NCBI GenBank assembly: GCA_023265235.1 | Contig: JAHFUF010000013.1 | Coordinates: forward strand, 4,312 to 21,185 | DNA length: 16,874 nt | Source: Blastocatellia bacterium | Lineage (GTDB): Bacteria; Acidobacteriota; Blastocatellia; Chloracidobacteriales; JADJPF01 | Direction: 5' to 3' | Shown here: positions 7,615-15,091 of the stretch, in pieces | Numbering within the stretch: the stretch's first letter is position 1 | Layout of the letters: each line of letters begins with the position of its first letter | Notes under the pieces: model-generated | What the model was told of the DNA's origin: nothing | Seen by the model: the letters and a program-made list of their open reading frames with translations, nothing else | The model's database searches: none | Position numbers and translations under genes: made by a program

Positions 7615-9720
7615 ATGAAGTTTAGAGTTGTTTTATGCTTCTTGTTATTACTAGGCTTTAATAGTCTAGCTTTTGCTACTAACCCTGATGTTACTGCTAC
7701 TTTTACTTGGTCAGAATCAGGGCCAATAGGAGGTGATGTACGATCTTTAGTCATAGATAAGGATGATCCTAATAGACTCTATTTAGGTACTAATGATGGA
7801 CAAATTTACCGCTCGACAGATGCTGCTAAAACTTGGACAAGGCTGCTTTCTTTTCATCATCCAGGTTATGTAGTAGACCGCATTATAATTGATAAAAAAA
7901 GTACAAAAACTATTTATGTGCCGCTTTGGTCTTTGGCTAATGATGTAGATGGGACTATTTATAAAACTACTGATGGTGGCGATACTTGGCAAGAATTAAC
8001 AGGAATGCGAGGTCATTCTGTACGTGCTCTAGCTTTAGCTCCAACAGACTCTAACTTTATCATTGCAGGTGCAATAGATGGTGCTTTTCGTAGCCTAGAT
8101 GCTGGTGCTAGTTGGGAAAGATTTTCTCCTAAAGATCACCCCGATCTAAGACGCTTACACTCTATAGCTATTGATAAAGACCCTAATATTGTTTATCTAG
8201 GGACAGAACACTTACCTTGGCGAACAGATAATGGTGGTAAGGATTGGGTTTGTATTAAAGGTCACCCAACAGAAAAGAAACAGCAATTTATTGATGATTC
8301 AGATATTTTTACTATTATTGTTGATTCTCAAGATAGTAACCAACTTTTTGCTAGTGCTTGTAGTGGAATTTATACTAGTACAGACCGTGCTAGTACCTGG
8401 ACTAAATACCAAGGAATTCCTTTTACTAGCCGTCGTACACACACGATTTACCCTGATCCTACTAATAATCAAGTAATTTATTCTGGTACTACAGAAGGGC
8501 TTTGGAAAACTGTAAATGGTGGACAAAATTGGCGACTAATAAGTTCTATTCGTACCGTTGTTAATGCTGTTGCAATACATCCTTCTAATCCTAATAAAGT
8601 TTATGTAGGTGTGAAATCTGGCGGTGTATTGGTTAGTGATAATGGTGGTGAGAGTTTCCAGGCAAGTAATAATGGTTTTGTTAATAGGCAAATCTCTGTT
8701 CTACTTGCTGATCGTAGCACTCCAGGACGAGTTTATGCCGCAGCCCTTTTTAATGGATTTGATGGAGGTCTTTACCTAAGCACAGATGGTGGTAATACTT
8801 GGCAGCTTTCTTCTCGTGGGCTAGCTAGTGAGGATATCTATACTATTTACCAATCTCCTTGGAATGAAAAACTGCTTTTTGCTGGTACTAATTTAGGGCT
8901 TTATATTTCTAGTGATCGAGGAGAGTCTTGGACAAGAATTATTAATAAACTTCCTGCTTCAGCAATTACTCCAAAAGCTACTATTCCTAGCACTCCTACT
9001 ACATCTAAAAAAACATATACAACTAAAAAGGTTGTAGCTAAAACCCTTGCCAGCAAAGGTAAAAAAGCACCAAATGCAAATATTACTGAACGTGTGGTTG
9101 CTCTAGCTCCAAACTTTAATAACCGAGGTCATTTAGTTGCCGCTTGGTCAGGGCTTTATCAAATAAGCGAAACAGGCCAAATCGAAAAACTAAAAATAGC
9201 TAACTATATTGGTAAAATCCTTTCTGTTGCTACTGATCAAAAACAACAAATAATTTATGCTGGTACTAATCAAGGGCTATATCGTTCGTCCGATAACGGC
9301 AAAGCTTGGGAGATAGTATCAATTATTGATCAAAATCCAATTGTGCAAGCAGTGAGTGTTAGTCCGCATGATATTAATATTGTAATGATTACTACAGATA
9401 GTACTTGTTTTTTAACTAAGGATGGTGGCAAAACTTGGCGAAGACGTGGTGGAGGAATTCCTTATGGTGATCCTATTGCAGTGCGTTTTAGTAACACCAA
9501 TCCTAATGTTATCCTAGTAGGAGATTATCGTAATGGTGGTTTGTATATTTCTACAGATCTAGGAGAAAGTTTTACTCCTATAAATCAGCAAGTTCCTTCT
9601 AATCGAATTGGAGCAATTAGTTTTGATAATTTTGATCCAGATCGTTTGTATGTAGGTTCATTTTCTGGTGGTGTTTATGTAGTAAGAACACCAGGACTTT
9701 CTGCTAGTAGAGGTCAATAA
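7615..9720 (+). CDS. Exported Asp-box (BNR/sortilin-like) beta-propeller protein
   Basis: Secreted protein of 701 residues. Residues 1-22 form a signal peptide ending LAFAT. Twelve Asp-box motifs of the S/T-x-D-x-G-x-T-W kind are visible: the first nine at about 67, 118, 160, 203, 255, 299, 341, 389 and 432, and three more near 558, 601 and 646. The pattern matches the photosystem-stability-factor, sortilin and glycosyl-hydrolase-like propeller proteins. No sialidase catalytic Arg/Tyr set is evident, so a binding role is more likely than hydrolysis. Between the ninth and tenth boxes lies a low-complexity Lys/Thr/Pro/Ala stretch (about 451-489), probably a linker between two propellers. GGAG about a dozen bases upstream supports the ATG at 7615. 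It lies downstream of another exported propeller gene. Confidence 0.87.
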   Translation: MKFRVVLCFLLLLGFNSLAFATNPDVTATFTWSESGPIGGDVRSLVIDKDDPNRLYLGTNDGQIYRSTDAAKTWTRLLSFHHPGYVVDRIIIDKKSTKTIYVPLWSLANDVDGTIYKTTDGGDTWQELTGMRGHSVRALALAPTDSNFIIAGAIDGAFRSLDAGASWERFSPKDHPDLRRLHSIAIDKDPNIVYLGTEHLPWRTDNGGKDWVCIKGHPTEKKQQFIDDSDIFTIIVDSQDSNQLFASACSGIYTSTDRASTWTKYQGIPFTSRRTHTIYPDPTNNQVIYSGTTEGLWKTVNGGQNWRLISSIRTVVNAVAIHPSNPNKVYVGVKSGGVLVSDNGGESFQASNNGFVNRQISVLLADRSTPGRVYAAALFNGFDGGLYLSTDGGNTWQLSSRGLASEDIYTIYQSPWNEKLLFAGTNLGLYISSDRGESWTRIINKLPASAITPKATIPSTPTTSKKTYTTKKVVAKTLASKGKKAPNANITERVVALAPNFNNRGHLVAAWSGLYQISETGQIEKLKIANYIGKILSVATDQKQQIIYAGTNQGLYRSSDNGKAWEIVSIIDQNPIVQAVSVSPHDINIVMITTDSTCFLTKDGGKTWRRRGGGIPYGDPIAVRFSNTNPNVILVGDYRNGGLYISTDLGESFTPINQQVPSNRIGAISFDNFDPDRLYVGSFSGGVYVVRTPGLSASRGQ

Positions 9721-9759
9721 GCTTTATTTTTTATTTTGGCGGTTATGTTTAGGTTTAGG

Positions 9760-9780
9760 GCTAGCAACCAACTTGCTAGC
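9760..9780. repeat. Stem-loop just downstream of the Asp-box gene
   Basis: GCTAGCAA (9760-9767) pairs perfectly with TTGCTAGC (9773-9780) across a 5-base loop. It begins 40 bases after the stop at 9720. There is no T-run on the + strand, so it may be a factor-dependent terminator, an mRNA 3' end stabiliser, or the outermost part of the palindromic block that follows. Confidence 0.5.
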
Positions 9781-9783
9781 CAG

Positions 9784-10045
9784 GGCTGTTTAATTTTCAA
9801 AGTTCCGAAAGCCCTGAAAGGGCGAAATAATTGTAGGCCAGGGCGTAAGCCCTGGGTTTGCAATGAGATAGAGACAAAGCCCCAATGGGGCGAAAGAATA
9901 AAAGCATTTGTTATTTATTCTTTCGCTACTTCGTAGCTTAAAGACCTAACCTACTGCAAACCCAGGGCGTAAGCCCTGGCCTACAATTATTTCGCCGCTT
10001 TGCGGCTTAAGACAAATTAAGACAAATTAAGACAATTAAACAGCC
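9784..10045. repeat. Large nested palindromic repeat block
   Basis: This fills most of the 355 bases between the convergent genes. Outer arms GGCTGTTTAATT (9784-9795) and its complement (10034-10045) match perfectly. Next, 9821-9862 and 9955-9996 are 42-base inverted arms, identical except for the 4-base loop of the hairpin CAGGGC-GTAA-GCCCTG that each contains. The core arms CGAAAGAATAAA (9891-9902) and complement (9914-9925) close an 11-base loop. Small hairpins with 5-base stems and 3-base loops sit at 9811-9823, 9879-9891, 9925-9937 and 9994-10006. No gene is supported; the open frame at 9736-9936 is made of repeat. The architecture is that of an intergenic REP-like or non-autonomous mobile repeat, probably multicopy in the genome. 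Transposase, RAYT and target duplication are not seen. Confidence 0.8.
10007..10036. repeat. Short tandem repeat, 3 copies of a 10-mer
   Basis: TTAAGACAAA occurs at 10007-10016 and 10017-10026, then TTAAGACAAT at 10027-10036. It lies inside the right arm of the palindromic block and breaks the symmetry between left and right arms, suggesting a later slippage expansion. Confidence 0.8.
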
Positions 10046-10075
10046 TTGCTTACTAGTCCTTCTAGTTTTAGAGGC

Positions 10076-11284
10076 TTATTGTTTTGGTGAAGGGTTTAGC
10101 TCCTCTAGTTTTTTCTTTACGTCTTCTGCTATAGAAGGTGAAGGATTAAGTTCTAAACATTTTTCATAGTTTTGTTTAGCTTCTTTATTCATAGCTAGCT
10201 TGGCATAAGTGTCCGCTATATTTAGGTAAGCTAACATACGTTGTGGATCAAGCTGCATTGCTTTTTGAAGCCACTTAAGAGCCTCTTCATAATTAGTATT
10301 TTTATAATATGTATAGCCTAAGTTATTTGCTATGGTCGCATTTCTAGGATCAAAATTTACTGCCTCCAGGAGTTCTTTAATTGCTTCTTCATAGTTTTTT
10401 TCCCGATAATACTTAAGCCCTAGAGTTTGATGGCTTTGCGCAAGTTGTTTTTTGGATTGGGCTTTAGGAGTAGGAGTAGGCACGTTACCACGACTTACAG
10501 TTGTTTCACCACTTAATTTAGAGCGTTTTTCTTCAAGTTGTTGTCTTAGTTTTATATTACGTTCTCGTTTGAGACTAATTTCTTTTTCAATTTGTTCTAA
10601 TTCTTGGCTTAATTTAATAGCTTCTTGGTCTAGCTGTTTGCTTACCTCTGTAAGTGATTCGCTTTGTAACTCAAAAATAAATTCGCCACCTTCGCTTCCC
10701 AATAAATTACCAAAAGCAGGTGTTTGTTTAGAAAGAGATGAGACTACAGGGCTGATATAAGCTCCTAATTCTGAAGCAGTTATTACTCCATTACCGTCAA
10801 TATCAGCTATTCCTTGAAGTCCCTGTAAAAACGCCCAAGTAAAAATAGAATGGCCTTCAGGCCCATTATCCGCTACTTGTTGATCTGCACCTCCAGCCGT
10901 CAAAATTTGTCTGGCTGGTCGTTTAGTGACCTGCTCTAAGTAATTTTGGGTGTTAGGTGAAAGTGCTCCAGCCCTTGTTAGTGCTAAACCGCTATAACAA
11001 GAATCAATTACAAAATATAAATGTTTAGCAGGGATTAACTCACAAAATTCTTGAAGTTGAGTCATGCTAATAGACTTGGCTTGAGAAGCCTCTATATCTG
11101 CATCAACAGGAATGATATAACCAATATCTTTACCAGAAGGTAGTTTTCTGGTCGCACCATGACCAGCAAAAAAGAAAAACACCCGATCTTCTTTACTTAT
11201 CTTATTTGTATTAGTCAAATCATCTAGGGTTTTTACTATACGTTCCTTTGTAGCCTCAGTATTTAGTAGTTTAATAATATTGAA
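10076..11284 (-). CDS. C-terminal part of a frameshifted NodB-caspase-TPR protein: caspase-like (C14) catalytic region, EF-like loop, coiled coil, TPRs
   Basis: This frame is open from 11284 to the stop at 10076. Its first usable start is a TTG at 11218, but caspase homology continues before that (NIIKLLNTEATKERI), so the TTG is not credible as a natural start. Counting from the TTG, the catalytic dyad is His20 in FFAGHG and Cys74 in VIDSCYSG. An EF-hand-like loop with D139, D141, N143 and E150 follows. A Glu/Lys-rich coiled coil spans about 186-237, and three TPR units lie at about 259-360. Clan CD C14 peptidases cleave proteins, usually after Arg or Lys. The first third of the caspase domain, IGINDY included, is encoded in the other frame at the end of the deacetylase ORF. 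I read both as one broken gene. Confidence 0.85.
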   Translation of the reverse strand, partial: FNIIKLLNTEATKERIVKTLDDLTNTNKISKEDRVFFFFAGHGATRKLPSGKDIGYIIPVDADIEASQAKSISMTQLQEFCELIPAKHLYFVIDSCYSGLALTRAGALSPNTQNYLEQVTKRPARQILTAGGADQQVADNGPEGHSIFTWAFLQGLQGIADIDGNGVITASELGAYISPVVSSLSKQTPAFGNLLGSEGGEFIFELQSESLTEVSKQLDQEAIKLSQELEQIEKEISLKRERNIKLRQQLEEKRSKLSGETTVSRGNVPTPTPKAQSKKQLAQSHQTLGLKYYREKNYEEAIKELLEAVNFDPRNATIANNLGYTYYKNTNYEEALKWLQKAMQLDPQRMLAYLNIADTYAKLAMNKEAKQNYEKCLELNPSPSIAEDVKKKLEELNPSPKQ

Positions 11285-11290
11285 TTAAAT
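11263..11290 (-). other. Frameshift site joining the deacetylase and caspase frames
   Basis: The upstream frame ends ...VEEILVNKFNSILLNY then TAA (11265-11263). The downstream frame is open from 11284 and reads FNIIKLLNTEATKE. The step is -1, equal to one missing base. Adding one T in AATTCA (near 11283) would give KFNFNIIKLLN, the usual caspase-domain pattern at this place. Causes may be a real deletion, an assembly error or, less likely, ribosomal frameshifting: no canonical slippery heptamer is present. Confidence 0.8.
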
Positions 11291-12849
11291 TTGTTAACAA
11301 GTATTTCTTCTACGCCATTGGCGTCACTAATACAATGCCTTAATTTAGGCCAGTTTTTATAATCATTAATACCGATAACTACTGCCCAATTTTGACGATA
11401 AAAACTAGATTTAGCATTGTCTAAAGTATTTTCAGCAGAGGCTTTTGTATCATTATTACCTGTGCGAGCTAGGGTGTATGGTGACAACTTTCCATCTTTA
11501 TTAAGAAAGAGAAAAGTATAATCTTGTTTTGCAAGTTCTTCTAAAATAGTTGGTAGTGCTGCTACAGATTGCTTATGAATATCGTGCATAAGCAAAATAC
11601 CTTTTTGGGTTTCGTTAATTTCTTTTAAGACTCTTTGCACAATCGATTCAGGAATAGGGTCACCCCAATCAACAGAATCTATATTCCACATCAATGTTTG
11701 CATTCCTTGAGATTCAATTTCTTTAACCAAATCTGCGTTTTTAGCCCCATAGGGAGGGCGGAAGAAGGCTGTTTTTTTTCCAGTAATTTGTTCTAAAAGA
11801 CTGTTGGTTTTGCTAACTTCTTGTTCTCTTTTATCACTAGAAAGTTTGGTTAAAACAGGGTGTGAATAGGTATGATTAGCTAGTAAGTGACCATATTCTA
11901 AAACTTTTTTTGATATATCTGCGGTATTAGCAAGCTTAACAGTATTTTTTTCTCCTACAGTGCCTAGGTTTTTCCCAATGTTAAAGAAAAAAGCTTTAGC
12001 ATTATATTTTTTCAAAATATCTAAAATTTGAGTTGTATATTTTGGATGAGGCCCATCATCAAAGGTTAATAAGATACTTTTTGCAGGTAAGTCATAACCA
12101 TAGATTTCACTTTTGGTGTCGTGTAGCCCGCCACGAAAAAGATTTTCATCAGATTTTAGGTTCTCTTGATCATATTGATTAAGAATTTGCTCACGAGTCA
12201 TTATATTTTTTAGAAAAGAAACGTAATCTTGCCATTTTTCCCGCTTAACCTCTTGGCTACGCATACCAAATTGAGAAAAAATACGCTTAAGCTCTTCTCG
12301 GTAAACATCTTGTATAGACTTAAGTTCTTGATTAAGTTTTTCTAGTGACTCATACAAAGGGCTTTTCTTAGCGGATTTGTTAGGAAGCTTTTCTATAGTT
12401 GCTAATAACTCATCAGCCAAGTCAAGAAACGCTAAACGATCTGCATCACGTAGCCTTGATTTATCCATTACATAATTGATAAATTCGTCTGGTATTTTAC
12501 TATGTTTTCTTTTGGTTGTAGAAGAGCTATTTTTTATTTCAGTAGTAAGAATTTTTGTTAACTCATCAAGTAATTCTTGTTTTTCATAATAAATTATTTG
12601 TGCTATATCTCTATTTCGATTCCGTTGTTGAGGGTCTAAAGAGCTGTCATCATCAAAAAGAACAATAATTTTGCGATAGGATTCGACTATCTTATCTAGC
12701 TTATTTTTTAATTCATTTTGAGAGTCTTTATTTAAGTCTATTTTGTTTGTTTCTTGCTGATTTAATCTACTTTTAGCGTTAGCATTAATGGTAAAGTTAA
12801 ATAAAAGTAATATGCTAGCTAAAATTAGAATGACACAAGTATGTTTCAT
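11263..12849 (-). CDS. N-terminal part of the same protein: exported NodB-type polysaccharide deacetylase plus start of a caspase domain
   Basis: Numbering is from the ATG at 12849. This start has AGGA nine bases upstream and gives a clean signal peptide (MKHTCVILIL... to ANA); a TTG at 12870 would add seven residues. Residues 30-230 are charged and largely helical, with coiled-coil character. The NodB domain, which removes N- or O-acetyl groups from peptidoglycan or chitin-like polymers, is complete: TFDDGP 262-267, HTYSH with metal ligands H326 and H330, RPPYG 364-368, DSVDW 391-395 and LMHD 420-423. After a short linker the caspase domain begins (WAVVIGINDYKNWPKL, about 488-503). The frame ends in TAA 16 residues after the domain's conserved DANGVEE segment. 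The 528-residue length includes only the first part of the peptidase. Confidence 0.88.
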   Translation of the reverse strand: MKHTCVILILASILLLFNFTINANAKSRLNQQETNKIDLNKDSQNELKNKLDKIVESYRKIIVLFDDDSSLDPQQRNRNRDIAQIIYYEKQELLDELTKILTTEIKNSSSTTKRKHSKIPDEFINYVMDKSRLRDADRLAFLDLADELLATIEKLPNKSAKKSPLYESLEKLNQELKSIQDVYREELKRIFSQFGMRSQEVKREKWQDYVSFLKNIMTREQILNQYDQENLKSDENLFRGGLHDTKSEIYGYDLPAKSILLTFDDGPHPKYTTQILDILKKYNAKAFFFNIGKNLGTVGEKNTVKLANTADISKKVLEYGHLLANHTYSHPVLTKLSSDKREQEVSKTNSLLEQITGKKTAFFRPPYGAKNADLVKEIESQGMQTLMWNIDSVDWGDPIPESIVQRVLKEINETQKGILLMHDIHKQSVAALPTILEELAKQDYTFLFLNKDGKLSPYTLARTGNNDTKASAENTLDNAKSSFYRQNWAVVIGINDYKNWPKLRHCISDANGVEEILVNKFNSILLNY

Positions 12850-12891
12850 AAGGTTAATTCCTATTAACAAAAAATTGTTGATAAACTAGCT

Positions 12892-12897
12892 ATTATA
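12892..12897 (-). promoter_or_regulatory. Putative -10 box for the deacetylase-caspase gene
   Basis: A perfect TATAAT on the minus strand, 43 bases before the ATG at 12849. No convincing -35 element is at the right distance, so support is modest. Confidence 0.3.
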
Positions 12898-12920
12898 CTA
12901 AAAGATGAAAAAATAAACTC

Positions 12921-12949
12921 TGGAAAAGCTCAAAAATCGTAACTATAAT
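12921..12949 (+). promoter_or_regulatory. Putative promoter for the GH25 muramidase gene
   Basis: TGGAAA (12921-12926), 4 of 6 to the -35 consensus, lies 17 bases before a perfect TATAAT (12944-12949). The start codon is 55 bases further on. The divergent -10 box at 12892-12897 is only 24 bases from this -35, so the two promoters are nearly back to back. Confidence 0.4.
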
Positions 12950-13003
12950 TAGCAAAAGCCTCAAAGCGACCTACCTGCTTAAATTATATATTTAGGAATA
13001 CTT

Positions 13004-13762
13004 ATGAAAAGATTTTTATGCCTTTTGTTTGTTTTGTTATTGTTTGGAAAATTTTTTGAATGTCTTGCAGAAATAAGTGAATTTCAAGAGCCTTGGAAAA
13101 ATAATAATATGGCTCTTGTTATAGATCCTTATGAAGGAAATCCTATTGATTGGGAGCAACTAGCTACAGACAAACGGGTTGCAGGTATTATTCATCGAGC
13201 AACTATTGGTTATAGGATAGATAAAAAATACTTTGAAAGAAAAAATGAGGCTAAAAATAGAGATTATAAATGGGGTTCTTATCACCTAGGAAAACCTGGT
13301 GATCCAATAAAACAAGCGAATTTTTACTTAAAAACTATAGAATCACCTAAGGATGAAATATTAGCTTTAGATATTGAGAGTCTAAACCCTAATGAAAGTA
13401 TGACTTTAGATGATGCTCGCATCTTTATTAATCACATAAAAGAAAAAACAGGCCGCTACCCTTTGTTATATGGAAATCGTTTAGTAATTGCGGCTATTAC
13501 AGAGCAATATGGTAAAGATGATATTTTCTCAAAAACTCCGCTATGGTATGCACGTTATAAAGCGACTGTTACGGATTTTCCTGTAGGTACTTGGGAAAGC
13601 TACACCTTTTGGCAATTTTCTTGTGAGATTAATTGTAACTCCAAAGAGCTTGAGAACTGTTTATATTTGGTTCCTGGTACTAAATCAGATATGGATATAA
13701 ATGTGTTTAACGGTTCAGTAGATGACTTAAGAAAAAATTGGCATCAGATTGGAAGAGAATAG
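13004..13762 (+). CDS. Secreted GH25-type muramidase (lysozyme-like)
   Basis: Exported 252-residue protein. Residues 1-22 form a signal peptide (two basic residues, a long hydrophobic core, ending ECLA). The rest resembles glycoside hydrolase family 25, which cleaves the MurNAc-GlcNAc bond of peptidoglycan. Family landmarks are VIDPYEG with Asp41 on the first strand, ALDIES with the catalytic pair Asp123 and Glu125, LLYGN at 154-158, LWYARY at 180-185, FWQFS at 202-206, and the closing SDMDINVFNG with Asp231. The length is that of a single catalytic domain, with no wall-binding repeats. AGGA at 12994-12997 supports the ATG. It is divergent from the deacetylase-caspase gene, so both may act on the wall. 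Confidence 0.88.
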   Translation: MKRFLCLLFVLLLFGKFFECLAEISEFQEPWKNNNMALVIDPYEGNPIDWEQLATDKRVAGIIHRATIGYRIDKKYFERKNEAKNRDYKWGSYHLGKPGDPIKQANFYLKTIESPKDEILALDIESLNPNESMTLDDARIFINHIKEKTGRYPLLYGNRLVIAAITEQYGKDDIFSKTPLWYARYKATVTDFPVGTWESYTFWQFSCEINCNSKELENCLYLVPGTKSDMDINVFNGSVDDLRKNWHQIGRE

Positions 13763-13805
13763 AGATTATTAGGGTAAGGAAATGTAGGGGCGAACAATTA
13801 AGAGG

Positions 13806-13832
13806 AAAAAAGGCAGACACATAGGTCTGCCT
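13806..13832 (-). terminator. Intrinsic terminator of the adaptor-permease operon
   Basis: On the minus strand, AGGCAGAC (13832-13825) pairs perfectly with GTCTGCCT (13818-13811) across a 6-base loop, followed by a T-run (13810-13806), then CCTCTT. It starts 13 bases after the permease stop at 13845. The hairpin could also act on the muramidase transcript from the other side, but there it has no U-run. Confidence 0.75.
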
Positions 13833-13844
13833 CCTACGTTAAAC

Positions 13845-15083
13845 TTACTCGTACCTTAAAGCTTCTATGGGGTTTAACCTTGAAGCTGTTAGTGCAGGAT
13901 AAATACCAAAAACTAGTCCTACACTAGCAGAAACACCAAAGGACATCATAATAGAAGTACTAGTAACTAATGTTGTCCAATCGGCATATAGGGCAACTAG
14001 GCGTGAGACTGCAAAACCGAACATTATTCCTAGTATTCCACCTACTAGGCTAATAACTAATGCTTCCATCAAAAATTGTAGCAGGATATCTTGGCGACGT
14101 GCGCCAATTGCGCGACGTATGCCAATTTCACGAGTACGCTCTAAAATATTGGCTAGCATTATATTCATAATCCCTATACCGCCTACTAATAGGGCAATTC
14201 CAGCAATACAACTCATTACAATGTTAAAAATATTTTGGGTTTTTTGGTTTTGTTCTAAAAGCTCACGCGGTAGGACAATAGAAAAATCTTCGGCTTTGTT
14301 ATGGGTACTAACCAACACTTGATTGATTAATACTGCACCAGCTTTTAAGGTGTCAGCACTTTTAATGCTAAGAATGATTTCATCTACTTCTGATTCTAAG
14401 CGTCTGAGGTCAAATTTTTTAAGCCCTGTAGTAAGAGGGATATAAATATCATTACTAAAGTCTTGGAGTTTAACTCCTTCAAACTCATCTTTGCCTAAGT
14501 TATTGTCTGCTAATATTCCAATAACAGTAAACCATAACTTGTTAATTTTGATTTGTTTACCAATAGGAGAGAGTTTATTAAAAAGTTTTTGCCGTGTCCT
14601 AGAACCAATAACACAAAACTGCTCATAATTTTTTTCGTCTATTTCAGAAAAAAAGCTTCCTTCTAATAAAGAATACTTAGCTAATCGAAAATAACTTGCA
14701 GTTACTGCTACAACATTTGCTTCGTCTGCTTTGCCGCTAAAAGAAAATATTTGGAATGTCTTTACCTTTTTTTTAGCTGAGTAGGTTTCTAATTCAGGGG
14801 CGACTGTCTCAATTGCTTGTACGTCACGTAGCGATAGCCCTAAAGAAGTTTCCCGAATTTTTTTTAGGTCTTCTTCTTTAAACTCCCTATCCTTAACAAT
14901 AATATTACGAATGCCCATTGTGTCGATAATACGCAAGCTTTCTTGTTCAGCACCTGCTCCAATAGATAACATCGCAATTACAGCACCTACACCAAAAATC
15001 ATTCCTAACATTGTAAGAAAAGTGCGTAATTTATGAGTTTGTAGGTTTCCTACAGCTAATTTTACGTCTGATAAGTATCTCAT
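13845..15083 (-). CDS. MacB-type ABC transporter permease (FtsX superfamily), no fused ATPase
   Basis: Inner-membrane protein of 412 residues. It has the classic layout: one N-terminal helix (about 21-42) after the conserved HKLRTFLTMLG segment, a large periplasmic domain (about 45-285), and three C-terminal helices (about 286-311, 337-362 and 376-396). The signature NIMLANILERTREIGIRRAIG follows the second helix, and the protein ends in the typical LNPIEALRYE. Members transmit ATP-driven mechanical movement to a periplasmic adaptor and outer-membrane channel, exporting peptides, lipoproteins or macrolides. E. coli MacB has its ATPase fused; here it is absent, so a separate ATPase gene is required and is not in view. 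The ATG lies 8 bases after the adaptor stop, and a terminator follows directly. Confidence 0.93.
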   Translation of the reverse strand: MRYLSDVKLAVGNLQTHKLRTFLTMLGMIFGVGAVIAMLSIGAGAEQESLRIIDTMGIRNIIVKDREFKEEDLKKIRETSLGLSLRDVQAIETVAPELETYSAKKKVKTFQIFSFSGKADEANVVAVTASYFRLAKYSLLEGSFFSEIDEKNYEQFCVIGSRTRQKLFNKLSPIGKQIKINKLWFTVIGILADNNLGKDEFEGVKLQDFSNDIYIPLTTGLKKFDLRRLESEVDEIILSIKSADTLKAGAVLINQVLVSTHNKAEDFSIVLPRELLEQNQKTQNIFNIVMSCIAGIALLVGGIGIMNIMLANILERTREIGIRRAIGARRQDILLQFLMEALVISLVGGILGIMFGFAVSRLVALYADWTTLVTSTSIMMSFGVSASVGLVFGIYPALTASRLNPIEALRYE

Positions 15084-15091
15084 AGGTTGTA

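Noticed and set aside
9736..9936. Open reading frame of 66 codons on the + strand
   Set aside because: Most of it lies in the palindromic repeat block; the PGRKPWV-type peptide is a translation of the hairpin repeat. No ribosome-binding site and no domain is visible.
9784..10045. CRISPR array
   Set aside because: The repeats are inverted and nested, not direct with regular unique spacers, and no cas gene is present.
10052..10066. ACTAG-TCCTT-CTAGT hairpin as terminator of the caspase gene
   Set aside because: The stem has only five pairs and is AT-rich, and no convincing T-run follows on the minus strand.
11216..11218. TTG as an independent start of a separate caspase gene
   Set aside because: Conserved caspase sequence continues upstream in the same frame to 11284 and in the other frame before that. 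A protein starting here would lack the first strand and helices of the domain.
11263..11284. Programmed -1 ribosomal frameshifting as the cause of the broken frame
   Set aside because: The nearest heptamer, A TTA AAC (11275-11269), does not follow X XXY YYZ, and I see no strong downstream stem-loop. Simple loss of one base explains the data better, though the alternative is left open.
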